A stretch of 64,000 nucleotides of DNA from VRUE01 sp963729995 (GTDB lineage Bacteria; Actinomycetota; Thermoleophilia; Solirubrobacterales; 70-9). A program made the translations under genes and the position numbers. Under the pieces are notes generated by a model. It made no database searches, had not been told where the DNA came from, and saw only the letters and a list, made by a program, of their open reading frames with translations. Positions 30,305 to 38,933 of the stretch are shown here, piece after piece; positions within the stretch are counted from its first letter, which is position 1; each line of letters begins with the position of its first letter. The stretch lies in the NCBI GenBank assembly GCA_963729995.1, contig CAVSPF010000003.1, positions 1,736,001 through 1,800,000 on the forward strand. The letters are read 5' to 3'.

Positions 30305-30650
30305 CGCCAACATCGATCCCGCGACCGAGAAGGTCCTCGCCACCATCACCGACGAGGAGCTTGCCGGGCGCTACCCCGACCGGACCCATTTCATCTCGGT
30401 CCACAATCCCCACCAGAGGGAGATGGCGACGCGGGCCCTCGCGAGCGGAGATCCGGTCGTGTTGGTCTATCCCGACGGTCGCGAGCTGCTGGTTCGCCCC
30501 GAGCACGTCGGCGGGATCGCGGCCCTGCTGCTCCTCTTGGCGGCCTTCTTCCTCAAGCGGCGCAAGCGCGACCGCGACGATGTCGTGTCGCTGACGCAGC
30601 CAGCGAGTGTCGAGGCGCGAGACTCGCGCGGGCACCCACTCGCAGCCTGA
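30294..30650 (+). CDS. Small membrane protein, unknown
   Basis: 118 residues from ATG 30294, with TGGAGGGGTC upstream. N-terminal soluble part ('ISVHNPHQREMATRALASGD', 'VVLVYPDGRELLVRPEHVGG'), one membrane segment ('IAALLLLLAAFFL'), then a basic 'KRRKRDRDD' and a polar tail. Overlaps the upstream gene, so the two probably act together. No family recognised; a type II TA partner would not usually be a membrane protein. Confidence 0.5.
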   Translation: MSPDANIDPATEKVLATITDEELAGRYPDRTHFISVHNPHQREMATRALASGDPVVLVYPDGRELLVRPEHVGGIAALLLLLAAFFLKRRKRDRDDVVSLTQPASVEARDSRGHPLAA

Positions 30651-31341
30651 CCGGGACTGCTGACGGTCCTTTTGGACTTTCGTCGCCCGCCGGTAAGCCT
30701 CGATCCAGCTCGATAGCTCGGTGCCGGGTTGGGGGGGTTTGACGAAAATCCTTGATCGAAAATTTGGGTACAGCACAAGGGCCGAGCGTCAAAGGGAAGT
30801 CGACGTCCGAACCGCTTGTGCCTTGCTAGCGCCGCGCCAGGGAATAGAGCGACGCCTACATCGATTCCCCGACGGTTGGGTAGACCGTCGTTGGATGGGA
30901 AGCCTGGGCGAGGGCCCTTCGCTGCAGGCTCCCGGGAGTCTAGAGGATGACGTCTACAAATAGGAGTGGTAGCGTCTACAGCGTCGCCGGTTGACTCTCG
31001 AATCGGGGTGTAGGCGCCGGCGCTCGCGCGGATATCGGCGCGGGTTGAACTGTTTAGAGGGACCCGCTTTCTCTCGCCCTGCCCGTTCGCTCAGTACCGC
31101 TTTGCCTTCTCCCTCTGGCCGAACTGCTCCTCACCGACCCCCGTGACCCTTGCCTGCGCTCTCGCAAAGCTCAACCAAAACAACAACTCCACTCCACTTT
31201 CACCGGCCCCGCAGAAGCCAGGCGATGGGCGACGCGAACTACATCAGTGCTACTCCCAACTGCTACTCCCACCCGATTCGGCTAGTACGATGCAAGAGAA
31301 TAAACAGCAGAAAGCGGCTGATTTGCAGGTGATTCTATGAA
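30651..31341. other. Gene-free interval upstream of tRNA-Asp
   Basis: Lower GC than its surroundings and without a credible gene; short frames around 31143-31340 are not supported. Contains GTCC-TTTT-GGAC (about 30667-30678) just past the small membrane protein gene, and the direct repeat at 30951-30980. Could be a promoter/regulatory zone or decayed sequence. Confidence 0.45.
30951..30980. repeat. Pair of CGTCTACA direct repeats
   Basis: CGTCTACA at 30951-30958 and 30973-30980, 22 bp apart (two helical turns), with a related CGTCTACG at 26142-26149 upstream of the collagen-like gene. Spacing suits a regulator binding one face of the helix. Speculative. Confidence 0.25.
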
Positions 31342-31415
<74 letters not shown>

Positions 31416-31495
31416 GAATTGGGCGGGGTTCCGCCCGGGCCGGGATTATCTCAGGGTCGCTGGATCAGCAGCCGGAGGGTTCCGCGGGCGCCTGA

Positions 31496-32737
31496 TCAAG
31501 GGGCGGGCCCCGGGTCTATCTCGTAGGCCTTGGCGGGCAGCGATGCGGAGAGCGGTCGGCGCGACGGTATCGCGCGGCTGGCCGCCGCGCCGCCTCCCCG
31601 CCCCGCCCCGGAACCCGCCCAGCCCGGGCTCACCGGGGCGAAGTTGAGCAGCGCCTGCCAGGTCGCGTCGTCGATCGTCCCGTCGACCGGAAGACCGCTG
31701 GCGCCCTGGAAGGCACAGACCGCTTCATAGGTCTGCTTGCCGAACACCCCGGTGACGGACAGCTGTGCCTGCCCCGCCGCGCGCAGGTGCTCCTGGGCCC
31801 AGACGACGAGGTCGCCCCGGCTGCGCCGCTTCAGCAGCGGCTGCGAGACGACCGGCTGGTACCCGGACACCGGGCCGGGCACACTCGGCCCCAGGGCGCT
31901 CCAGCCGCTGGAAGCGGTCTCCTGCCAGTCCCACCAGCTCGGCGGTCGCCCGCCGTAGCTCTGGGCGAAGCGGCGGAAGCGGAGGATCGGCCCGCGCCCC
32001 GGCCGTTCGTAGGTCTGCCCGAGCGGGTAGATCGGCCGGCCCCAGAGGCGGTTGAAGAGGTAGGTGTGCTCGTAGACGGCGCGGACCGAGGTGCCGATCG
32101 CCTTCCAGTACATCTGCGGCTGGTTGTAGCCGGCGCCGCCGGGGCCGAAGAAGACCGAGTAGGGGAAGGCCGGGTGGTAGTCGACGTAGGGGAAACCGGC
32201 AAGCGAGAGCGGGAATGACTCGCCGATGCGGGCGCGCAGGGCGCGGATGTAGCGTTCCGCCGCGGCGTACCTGCCTTCGTACTGGCCCTCGGCGTCGATC
32301 ACGAGGCAGTCGGCGCCGTGGCGGACGGCGGCGGCCCCAACCCTCGCCTCGGCGAGCGGCTGTTCGCCATAGACGAACTGCCAGGCGCAGACGTCGAGCC
32401 CGCCCGCGTGCAGCGCGGCGACCAGCGACGTGTTGAACTGGCTCCAGACGCCGGCACCGTCGCCCGCCTTGATGTAGAGGGTGCCGATCCCGAAGCGGTG
32501 AGCGCGCTTGATCATCCGTGTCGTGTCACCCCCTTCGGAGCGATCGACGTACCAGATCCACATGCCCTGGCGATCGAACGGAGTCCCGCCGGACGCCGCC
32601 GGAGGCTCGGCAAGCTGTCCGGACCCCCCGGGGGCTGCGACGGCGGTGGGTGTGCAAGCGATCGACGCCATCGTGGACAAGATCGCCAGGAGCACGAGCC
32701 GAGGACCGTGCCGGGTCCAGATGCGGATGTCTGGCAC
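31496..32737 (-). CDS. Secreted glycoside-hydrolase-like protein with peptidoglycan-binding domain
   Basis: 413 residues from GTG 32737; the frame extends upstream but this start places a signal peptide ('LVLLAILSTMASIACTPTAV') at the N-terminus. Residues about 55-290 look like a TIM-barrel hydrolase ('GMWIWYVDRSEGGDTTRMI', 'GIGTLYIKAGDGAGVWSQFN', 'ADCLVIDAEGQYEGRY', the last with a possible acidic pair). Residues about 310-375 are a PG_binding_1 module ('VTGVFGKQTYEAVCAFQ', 'GLPVDGTIDDATWQALLNF'). Probably acts on or attaches to the cell wall. Divergent from the deacetylase gene, 49 bp apart. Confidence 0.72.
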   Translation of the reverse strand: MPDIRIWTRHGPRLVLLAILSTMASIACTPTAVAAPGGSGQLAEPPAASGGTPFDRQGMWIWYVDRSEGGDTTRMIKRAHRFGIGTLYIKAGDGAGVWSQFNTSLVAALHAGGLDVCAWQFVYGEQPLAEARVGAAAVRHGADCLVIDAEGQYEGRYAAAERYIRALRARIGESFPLSLAGFPYVDYHPAFPYSVFFGPGGAGYNQPQMYWKAIGTSVRAVYEHTYLFNRLWGRPIYPLGQTYERPGRGPILRFRRFAQSYGGRPPSWWDWQETASSGWSALGPSVPGPVSGYQPVVSQPLLKRRSRGDLVVWAQEHLRAAGQAQLSVTGVFGKQTYEAVCAFQGASGLPVDGTIDDATWQALLNFAPVSPGWAGSGAGRGGGAAASRAIPSRRPLSASLPAKAYEIDPGPAP

Positions 32738-32786
32738 GTGTCTAGTATGGACACGCTCAGGGAACCGGTTGCCGCGGGATTTCCTC

Positions 32787-33977
32787 ATGGCCCAATATCG
32801 CAAGATCCTGTGCATCGCCGCTCTCGCCGCGACCCTGCTGGGGAGCGAGGCAGCAGCGGGCGGCGCCGCGGCGGGCGGCGCCGCGCAGGCGGACCTGCTG
32901 GGAGCCGGCCTCTCCCAGGCGGGCCGGAGCCTCGTCTTGACGCTCGACACCGCAGCGCCGGTGCCCCTGGCCGCGCTCGAAAGGCTGCCGAGCCCGCGCA
33001 GCCCGGACGCGCGCTACCTCTGCCTGACGCTGCACGGCGACGGCGGTGCGGAAGAGCGGCGGCTCTGCCTCGGCGGCGCACGCGGGGCCCACCGCCGCGT
33101 GGGGCTCGAGCTGGTCGACGCGACAGGGCAGGTGACCGCCAAGGCGACCCTGGCGGCACGGGTGAAGCGCCCGAGGCCAAACCGGCTGACGCTCGCGCTT
33201 GTGCCCGGCAAGGCGGGCCTGGCGCCGCGCCGCTATAGCTGGCAGGTGCTCGAGGATCGCGGCGAATGCGGCGCGGCGACGGCGGTGGAGTGCGAGGAGA
33301 GCCTGCCGGCCGGCGGCTTCCGCAGCTTCCGGCTGCGGCCGGTGCGGGTGGTCGGCTGCACCGGCGGCAGCGCGGGGCTGGTGCGCAACGGCCCCCGCAA
33401 CCGCAGGGTCGTCGCGCTGACCTTCGACGACGGTCCCAGCGCCTACACGGAAGGCTTCCTTGCGGTCCTGCGCGACAAACACGTCCCCGGCACCTTCTTC
33501 GAGGTCGGCCAGGAGATGGCGGGGCGGACGGAGACGATGCGGCGCATCCTCCGCGAAGGCGGCGAGATCGGCAACCACACCATGCACCACGGCCTCTACC
33601 CCGGCTACCCCGACCTGGCGGCCACCGACGCGCTGATCCGCGCGGCGACCAATTTCGAGCCCTGCCTGTTTCGGCCGCCGGGCGGCGCCGTCGATTCCTC
33701 GGTCGTGGCGGCGGCCGGCGAGGCCGGGCTGAAGACCATCCTCTGGGACGTCGACCCGGCCGACTGGTCGACACCGGGCACGAGCGCGATCTACAGCCGC
33801 ATCGTCGGCGCCGCGCAGCCCGGCTCGATCATCCTCATGCACGACGGCGGCGGCAACCGCAGCGAGACGCTGGCGGCGCTGCCCTCGATCATCGACACGC
33901 TGCGGGCGCGCGGCTACGGCTTCGACACGGTCAGCAAGCTGCTCGGCCAGCGGATGATCTACAGCCCCTACGGTTAG
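32787..33977 (+). CDS. Secreted polysaccharide deacetylase (NodB domain)
   Basis: 396 residues from ATG 32787; signal peptide 'ILCIAALAATLLGSEAAAG'. N-terminal beta domain to about residue 205. The NodB homology domain then has motif 1 'ALTFDDGPSAYT', motif 2 'HTMHHG' (metal-binding His pair), motif 3 'LFRPPGGAVDSSV', 'WDVDPADW' and 'SIILMHDGGG'. All catalytic landmarks of carbohydrate esterase family 4 are present, so it likely removes acetyl groups from peptidoglycan or another glycan. Paired head-to-head with the peptidoglycan-binding hydrolase. Confidence 0.88.
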   Translation: MAQYRKILCIAALAATLLGSEAAAGGAAAGGAAQADLLGAGLSQAGRSLVLTLDTAAPVPLAALERLPSPRSPDARYLCLTLHGDGGAEERRLCLGGARGAHRRVGLELVDATGQVTAKATLAARVKRPRPNRLTLALVPGKAGLAPRRYSWQVLEDRGECGAATAVECEESLPAGGFRSFRLRPVRVVGCTGGSAGLVRNGPRNRRVVALTFDDGPSAYTEGFLAVLRDKHVPGTFFEVGQEMAGRTETMRRILREGGEIGNHTMHHGLYPGYPDLAATDALIRAATNFEPCLFRPPGGAVDSSVVAAAGEAGLKTILWDVDPADWSTPGTSAIYSRIVGAAQPGSIILMHDGGGNRSETLAALPSIIDTLRARGYGFDTVSKLLGQRMIYSPYG

Positions 33978-34010
33978 GGGCGCGACCCGCAACCGAGAAG
34001 GAGGCGAAGT

Positions 34011-34757
34011 TTGATCGTCGAGAGGACAGAGAACCCAGTGTGGCTGTCGAACGCGTATCTGGTCGCCGACGGGCCCGGCGGCAAGGGCGTGCTGATCGAC
34101 GGCAACGACAACCTCGGGCCCCTGCTGGAGCGCGCCGAGCGGGAGGGGATCGAGATCACCCATCTGCTCGTCACCCATCCCCACCTGGACCATGTCGCGG
34201 GGCTGAGCGAGGCGCGCGAGCAGCTTGGTGACGCGACGCTGGTGGCCCACCCCGAGGCAGCGGCCGAGCTCGACGAGGCGGTGGGGGCGACGCTGGAGGA
34301 CGGCGAGAGGCTGGCCACGGGCGCGCTCGAGATCGAGGCCATCTCCACCCCCGGCCACGCAGCCGGGCACCTCGCCCTCCTCGTCAACGGCAGCGACGTC
34401 TTCACCGCGGACGTCCTCTTCAAGGGCACCGTGGGAGGGACCATGGCGCCGGGGGCGAGCGGCTTTGCCGACCTCAAGGCCTCCGTGATGCGGCTGATGG
34501 AGCTGCCACCCGAGACGCGGGTGCACCCGGGGCACCGCGAGCCGACGACGATCGGCGCGGAGTGGGAGGCCAACCCGTTCGTGCGGATCTGGCGTGGCCT
34601 CGACGAGGTCGGCGACGAGCAGTGCACCGTGTGGGGGCGCCCAGCCACGCTGAAGCTCTGGGCGCCGGACTACGACGGCGGCAACAAGGCCTGGATCGTC
34701 TTCGGCGACAGCGGCGAGGAGGCGATCGTCGGCGGCTCCCAGGTGGAACGGAGCTAG
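34011..34757 (+). CDS. Metallo-beta-lactamase-fold hydrolase
   Basis: 248 residues from TTG 34011 with AAGGAGG seven bases upstream. 'LLVTHPHLDHVAGL' is the HxHxDH zinc motif; further ligands are in 'ISTPGHAAGHLALL', 'DVFTADVLFKGTVGGTM' and 'VHPGHREPTTIG'. This fits the glyoxalase II-like/YcbL subgroup that cleaves thioesters or similar substrates. The C-terminal 45 residues ('FVRIWRGLDEVGDEQCTVWG') form an extra small module. Substrate unknown. Confidence 0.85.
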   Translation: MIVERTENPVWLSNAYLVADGPGGKGVLIDGNDNLGPLLERAEREGIEITHLLVTHPHLDHVAGLSEAREQLGDATLVAHPEAAAELDEAVGATLEDGERLATGALEIEAISTPGHAAGHLALLVNGSDVFTADVLFKGTVGGTMAPGASGFADLKASVMRLMELPPETRVHPGHREPTTIGAEWEANPFVRIWRGLDEVGDEQCTVWGRPATLKLWAPDYDGGNKAWIVFGDSGEEAIVGGSQVERS

Positions 34758-34881
34758 CCAAGCCGCATCGCGGCAGCAGGCGCGAGCTTTAGCGAAAAGC
34801 CCCTCTGCGGACGGATATGCGATAGGAGTGTGGGGGCTTTACCCGGACACTCAGACCCTCACCCTTAACGATACGAGGCTC

Positions 34882-36450
34882 ATGCATCTGGTCCTGGCGC
34901 TGCAGACAAGCGACATCAAGTCGTTCTTCTTCGACTGGTACCCGGTCTTCGGGGTCATCTTCATGTTTTGCCTGTTGCTCGTCTTCGTCACGCTGCTGCG
35001 GGGCACGCTCGGGGCGACGAAGCCGGAGACGGTCAAGGCGAGTCAGACCAAGCCGGTGCTGTGGGACGAGGTGCAGGGGGTCGACGCCGCCAAGGACGAG
35101 CTGATGGACGTCGCCGAGTGGCTCCGCGACCCAGATCGCTTCGCGGCGCTGGGCGCCCAGCCGCCACGCGGCGTGCTGCTCTTCGGCCCACCGGGAACCG
35201 GCAAGACGATGCTGGCGCGAGCGGTCGCCGCGCAGGCCGGCGTCGACTTCTTCTCGGCCTCCGGCTCGAGCTTCGTCGAGATGTTTGTCGGGAGGGGTGC
35301 CGCGCGGATCCGGCGGCTCTTCAAGGAGGCGCGAAAGTCAGGCCGGGCGGTGATCTTCATCGACGAGCTCGACGCGGTCGGTGGGGCGCGCAGCGGCGGC
35401 AGCGGGGACGGCGGCACGAGCGAGCGCGAGCAGGCGCTCAACCAGCTGCTCGTCGAGCTGGACGGCTTTGAGCGCGACCAGGGGACGGTGATCGTGATCG
35501 CCGCCTCCAACTACGTCGACAAGCTCGACCGCGCACTGTTGCGACCCGGGCGCTTCGACCGCCAGGTGCTCGTGGCGCCGCCGGACCGGGATGGGCGCGA
35601 GGCGATCCTGCGCGCGCACGCGAAGGGCAAGCCGCTGGGCCCCGACCTCGACCTGACCGATGTGGCGCGGAAGACCACGGGGATGACCGGGGCGCAGCTC
35701 GCCAACGCCCTCAACGAGGCGGCGATCATCGCCGGTCGGGCCGGACGCACGGCGATAGCGCGCGAGGACCTCGACGAGGCCCTGCTGCGCCAATCGGTCG
35801 GCTCACAGCAGGCGCGGCGGCTCAGTCAGAAAGAGCGGCGAATCGTCGCCTACCACGAGGCGGGGCACGCGCTCTGCCGGCGGCTGCTGGGCCTGGATCC
35901 GCCGGAGATCCTCAGCATCGTCCCGCGCGGGCCCGCGCTTGGCTTCGTCGGCCATTCCCCGCAGGAGGACACGTACCTGAAGTCCCGCGAGCAACTGCTC
36001 GACGAGGTGGTCACCCTGCTTGGTGGTCGCGCCGCCGAGGAGGAGGTGCTGGCCGCCTCCTACTCGGGAGCGGTCGACGACCTCGCCCGCGTGCACATGG
36101 TCTGCAAGCAGATGGTTACCGAGTTCGGCATGGGAGTGGCGCTGGATGCCGACGGAGCGCCGCCCATCGCCCTGCCAACCGGTGACTATGCGCTCTCGGA
36201 CCGGACGCGGAGGGATGTCGACGTCGCGGCGATGACGCTGGCCCGCGAGGCCCACCGCCGGGCCCGCGCCCTGCTCGCCGCAAACCGCGAGTGCCTCGAC
36301 GACCTGGCCGCCAACGCGCTGGAGCGTGAGACCCTCACCCGCGAGGACCTCGATGAGATCTTCGCGGCGCACGAGCTGCGCGAGCTGGGCCTCATGCCCG
36401 CGGCCGAGCCGGCGGTCTTCCTCTCCTCGAACGCCCCCTCCGTCGAGTAA
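34882..36450 (+). CDS. Short FtsH-like AAA+ zinc metalloprotease
   Basis: 522 residues from ATG 34882 (an in-frame GTG at 34828 would add 18). A single N-terminal membrane segment ('WYPVFGVIFMFCLLLVFVTL') replaces the usual two with periplasmic domain. AAA module: Walker A 'LLFGPPGTGKTMLA', pore loop 'FVEMFVGRGAARIR', Walker B 'AVIFIDELDAVGG', SRH 'LDRALLRPGRFDRQ'. Protease: 'AYHEAGHALCRRL' (HEAGH zinc site) and 'SYSGAVDDLARVHMVCKQM' supplying the third ligand. FtsH degrades membrane and short-lived proteins. The small membrane part suggests a paralogue, not the housekeeping FtsH. Confidence 0.85.
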   Translation: MHLVLALQTSDIKSFFFDWYPVFGVIFMFCLLLVFVTLLRGTLGATKPETVKASQTKPVLWDEVQGVDAAKDELMDVAEWLRDPDRFAALGAQPPRGVLLFGPPGTGKTMLARAVAAQAGVDFFSASGSSFVEMFVGRGAARIRRLFKEARKSGRAVIFIDELDAVGGARSGGSGDGGTSEREQALNQLLVELDGFERDQGTVIVIAASNYVDKLDRALLRPGRFDRQVLVAPPDRDGREAILRAHAKGKPLGPDLDLTDVARKTTGMTGAQLANALNEAAIIAGRAGRTAIAREDLDEALLRQSVGSQQARRLSQKERRIVAYHEAGHALCRRLLGLDPPEILSIVPRGPALGFVGHSPQEDTYLKSREQLLDEVVTLLGGRAAEEEVLAASYSGAVDDLARVHMVCKQMVTEFGMGVALDADGAPPIALPTGDYALSDRTRRDVDVAAMTLAREAHRRARALLAANRECLDDLAANALERETLTREDLDEIFAAHELRELGLMPAAEPAVFLSSNAPSVE

Positions 36451-36491
36451 ACGCCCGGGCGACGCAGGCCACTCCCCGCCGAGGCGAGGGG

Positions 36492-36941
36492 TCAGGCTCC
36501 CTCGACCCGCGTCTTCAGCTCGTCCGGGCGGGCGTTGACCAGCATCGCCATGACGGCGGCCTCGACCGGGCCGCGGATGAGCATGCCGAGCACGCGGCCG
36601 GGGTCGCTGTCGAGGGCGTAGGTCGCCCGCGTCCTCCCCTCCCCCAGGTCCTCCAGCGTCCAGGAACCCTCGACGGACTTGAGGTCGCCCTTCTCCTGGG
36701 TCCAGGAGAGGCGGGCCGGAGGCTCGTAGCGGAACCGCACCTGGGTCTTGACGTGCTTGACCTTGACGTCGCTCTCGCTCTCGACCAGCGTCGGGCGGCC
36801 GGCGTCGTCGCGCTCGAGGGCCGAGACCGCCACCAGGCCGCCCTGCCAATCGGGAGCCGTGAGCACGTCCTCGACAACCGCCCAAACCTGGTCTATCGGC
36901 GCGTCGATCTCGGCGCTGGCGCTGCCGCCCATATGTGCCAT
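36492..36941 (-). CDS. SRPBCC (START-like) family protein
   Basis: 149 residues from ATG 36941 with GGAGAGG upstream; the longer frame is not used. 'GGSASAEIDAPIDQVWAVVE' is the standard SRPBCC opening, followed by 'APDWQGGLVAVSALERDDAG', 'VRFRYEPPARLSWTQEKGDL' and 'SVEGSWTLEDLGEGRTRATY'. Coenzyme Q-binding/polyketide-cyclase-like fold; may bind a hydrophobic ligand. Convergent with the FtsH-like gene (41 bp apart, with a short GC hairpin between). Confidence 0.8.
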   Translation of the reverse strand: MAHMGGSASAEIDAPIDQVWAVVEDVLTAPDWQGGLVAVSALERDDAGRPTLVESESDVKVKHVKTQVRFRYEPPARLSWTQEKGDLKSVEGSWTLEDLGEGRTRATYALDSDPGRVLGMLIRGPVEAAVMAMLVNARPDELKTRVEGA

Positions 36942-37034
36942 CGAGAACCTCTCCGCGAGTGGTCGGGGAACGACTACCCTATCGCCGCTTTTCTCCCACC
37001 TCCCGCTGCGCACGAGGACCGGCGCAGGCAGCGC

Positions 37035-37040
37035 CACAAT
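37035..37040 (+). promoter_or_regulatory. Possible -10 element, leaderless transcript
   Basis: CACAAT ends six bases before GTG 37047; one mismatch to the TACAAT seen elsewhere. Weak support. Confidence 0.3.
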
Positions 37041-37046
37041 GCCGAT

Positions 37047-37337
37047 GTGAGCAGGAACGACGGGGCCGTCAACTGGTGGTCGATGCGCCGCGCGCAGAAC
37101 CGCAAGCCGGCCACCTACCGCTGCCCGTTCTGCGGAAAGCACCTCCCGGCCCTCAGCGAGCACGTCCTGATTACGCCCGAAGGCGACTCCACACGGCGCC
37201 GCCACGCCCACACCGCCTGCGTGCTCGAGGCGCGCCGGGCCGGCCGGCTCCCGACCGAGGAAGAGTGGCGGCGCACCCAACCCCGCCCTCCCTCGCTCTG
37301 GCGGCGGTTGCGCGCCCGCTTCAGGGAGAGGGCGTAG
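37047..37337 (+). CDS. Small Cys/His-containing hypothetical protein
   Basis: 96 residues from GTG 37047. 'ATYRCPFCGKHLPALSEHVL' has a CxxC knuckle with further His/Cys ('RRHAHTACVLEARRAG') that could complete a zinc site. The C-terminus is basic ('LWRRLRARFRERA'). Looks like an actinobacterial small zinc-ribbon protein; function unknown. Its end overlaps the convergent hemerythrin gene by 17 bp. Confidence 0.6.
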   Translation: MSRNDGAVNWWSMRRAQNRKPATYRCPFCGKHLPALSEHVLITPEGDSTRRRHAHTACVLEARRAGRLPTEEEWRRTQPRPPSLWRRLRARFRERA

Positions 37338-37761
37338 ACCCCTCCGCCTCCTCGATCGCGGCGGCCAGGAGGCTGAGGCTGTCGGCCTCCAATGCGTCTT
37401 CGACGAGCGGGAAGAGCTGGCGCTCCTCGAAGCGGACGTGGTCGTGGAGGAGCCGGCCCAGATCACGCGCCTCGTCGAGGGAGGCCGCGCCCGCCGTGAG
37501 GCGCAGGGCCTCGCGCCGGATCGCGAGGTGCTCGTCGAGCATCCGCGCGACACCGGGCCGATCCACCTCGGCGTGCATCGCCCAGACCGGAAGGAGCACC
37601 TCCTCCTCGACCCGGAAGTGGCGTTGCCCGTCGCCTTCCCAGAAGCCCAGGAAGGCCCTGGTCGCCTCCTCGAGGTCGCCCGCCTCGCGCAGCCTTTTCG
37701 CCGCGAGGAGGGCGTTCAGGTGCTCACGCGAGAGCGGGCGAAGGGCCTCCGCTCGTTTCAT
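37321..37761 (-). CDS. Hemerythrin-like HHE-domain protein
   Basis: 146 residues from ATG 37761, whose ATGA overlaps the stop of the upstream regulator. Histidine/carboxylate ligands of a di-iron site are visible: 'LSREHLNALLAAKRLR', 'RHFRVEEEVLLPVW', 'MLDEHLAIRREALRL', 'LLHDHVRFEERQLFPLVED'. Hemerythrin-type proteins bind O2 or NO or store iron. Coupling to a Cys-rich regulator suggests an oxygen/NO or Fe-S stress response. Confidence 0.85.
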   Translation of the reverse strand: MKRAEALRPLSREHLNALLAAKRLREAGDLEEATRAFLGFWEGDGQRHFRVEEEVLLPVWAMHAEVDRPGVARMLDEHLAIRREALRLTAGAASLDEARDLGRLLHDHVRFEERQLFPLVEDALEADSLSLLAAAIEEAEGSTPSP

Positions 37762-38420
37762 TTGGACCGGGGCCCCGCGACACCGACCAGACAACCGGCC
37801 CGGTCAGGGTCGTGCGGCTCGAAGCGAACCAGCTTCGCCTCGGGGTCGAGCTCCGCAAGCAGCCCTTCGGTGATGCCCCGGTGCAGCGTGCAGATGACGT
37901 CGGGGTTCTCGCGCACCGAATCCCGGTAGGGACAGTTCTCGAGGCGGCAGGCGAAACCGCCGCCGCGCTTCGCCTTCATCACGGGCTGGAAGCCAAGCGC
38001 GGTGATCGCCTGGCGGAAGTCCTCGACCGGATCGTCGGACACCGCCGGCGCCATCTCGTGGCCGATCTCCCGACCCGTCTTCTCGATGTCGCGGAGGCGG
38101 CGCGGGCCGGCCGGCACGGCCCGGGCGAGCCAGCGGGCCAGGTCGGCGTAGCCGCTGGGACGCTCCCCGCCAGGGTGGGCGCCGGCGGCGACCAGCCAGC
38201 GATCGCCGGGGCGCCCTCTCTCCCCCCGGCTTCGACGCCGCTCTACCAGGCCCGCCTGGCGCAACCGCTCCAGGTGGCGCCGTACGCCGTTCGGATGCAG
38301 GTCGAGGAGGCCGGCCAGCTCCCCGGTGCTCACGGCCGTCCTGCGCTCCACAAGCTGGGCGAAGATGCGCGCCCGGGTCGGCTGTGCGAGCACGTCACCG
38401 CTGCTGCCGGGCAGATCCAT
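37758..38420 (-). CDS. HTH regulator with Fe-S-type cysteine motif (SufR/ArsR-like)
   Basis: 220 residues. N-terminal winged helix ('LAQPTRARIFAQLVERRTAV', 'TGELAGLLDLHPNGVRRHLE'). The C-terminal part has 'FACRLENCPYRDSV' then 'VICTLHRGITEGLLAELDPE' and 'DRAGCLVGV': four cysteines spaced as in SufR-type Fe-S repressors. Directly followed by and coupled to the hemerythrin gene. An inverted repeat at 38432-38455 lies 11 bp before the start, so autoregulation is likely. Redox or NO sensing is inferred. Confidence 0.75.
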   Translation of the reverse strand: MDLPGSSGDVLAQPTRARIFAQLVERRTAVSTGELAGLLDLHPNGVRRHLERLRQAGLVERRRSRGERGRPGDRWLVAAGAHPGGERPSGYADLARWLARAVPAGPRRLRDIEKTGREIGHEMAPAVSDDPVEDFRQAITALGFQPVMKAKRGGGFACRLENCPYRDSVRENPDVICTLHRGITEGLLAELDPEAKLVRFEPHDPDRAGCLVGVAGPRSK

Positions 38421-38431
38421 CGCACCGTTAG

Positions 38432-38455
38432 TTTTGCACAGCTACCCTGTGAAAA
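38432..38455. promoter_or_regulatory. Operator-like inverted repeat before the Fe-S regulator
   Basis: TTTT-G-CACAG-CTACC-CTGTG-AAAA: 9-bp arms with one unpaired G and a 5-bp centre, just upstream of the 38420 start. The position suits autorepression. Confidence 0.45.
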
Positions 38456-38497
38456 GGGGGCAAGCGAATGCGTCAACGGGACGGGACGCTCGATGGG

Positions 38498-38929
38498 CTA
38501 CTCGGGGGTGACCGCGACCACCGGCAAGCCAGCCTGCGCCGCCCGCTCGACCAAGCGATTGTCACCGCTGAGGACGATGCCGCTGAGCCGCACGGCCAGG
38601 GCGACGTAGGCGGCGTCGTAAGCGGTCAGTGAGTGGGCGATCGCGAGCGAGAGCGCCGGGGGGACGAGGCGCTCGTCCAACGGGTGGCGATCCAAGTCCT
38701 CGAGCATCGACAGCTCTCTGATCGCAGTCATCGCGGAGTCGCGATCGAGCTCGTCACGGCGTACTCGCTTCCAAAGGGCATTGGCGCACTCGATCAGCAG
38801 CAGGTCGGGAGCGTGGAGGTCGTCGCCTGCTTCGCGGGAGCGGATCAGCGCCGCCCGTGCCGCCCCCGAGAGCGGCTCGTCGACGTAGAGCGCCACCATG
38901 ACGCTGGCGTCGACGACGATCGCGGCCAT
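38498..38929 (-). CDS. vapC: PIN-domain ribonuclease toxin (VapC)
   Basis: 143 residues. PIN acidic residues are in place: 'IVVDASVMVALYVDE' (Asp), 'LLLIECANALWKRV' (Glu), 'LTAYDAAYVALAV' (Asp) and 'VLSGDNRLVERA' (Asp). VapC toxins cleave tRNA or rRNA. The antitoxin gene lies four bases upstream. Confidence 0.9.
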   Translation of the reverse strand: MAAIVVDASVMVALYVDEPLSGAARAALIRSREAGDDLHAPDLLLIECANALWKRVRRDELDRDSAMTAIRELSMLEDLDRHPLDERLVPPALSLAIAHSLTAYDAAYVALAVRLSGIVLSGDNRLVERAAQAGLPVVAVTPE

Positions 38930-38933
38930 CGAC

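Noticed and set aside
31143..31340. Short frames before tRNA-Asp
   Set aside because: Two overlapping frames, neither with a ribosome site or family resemblance.
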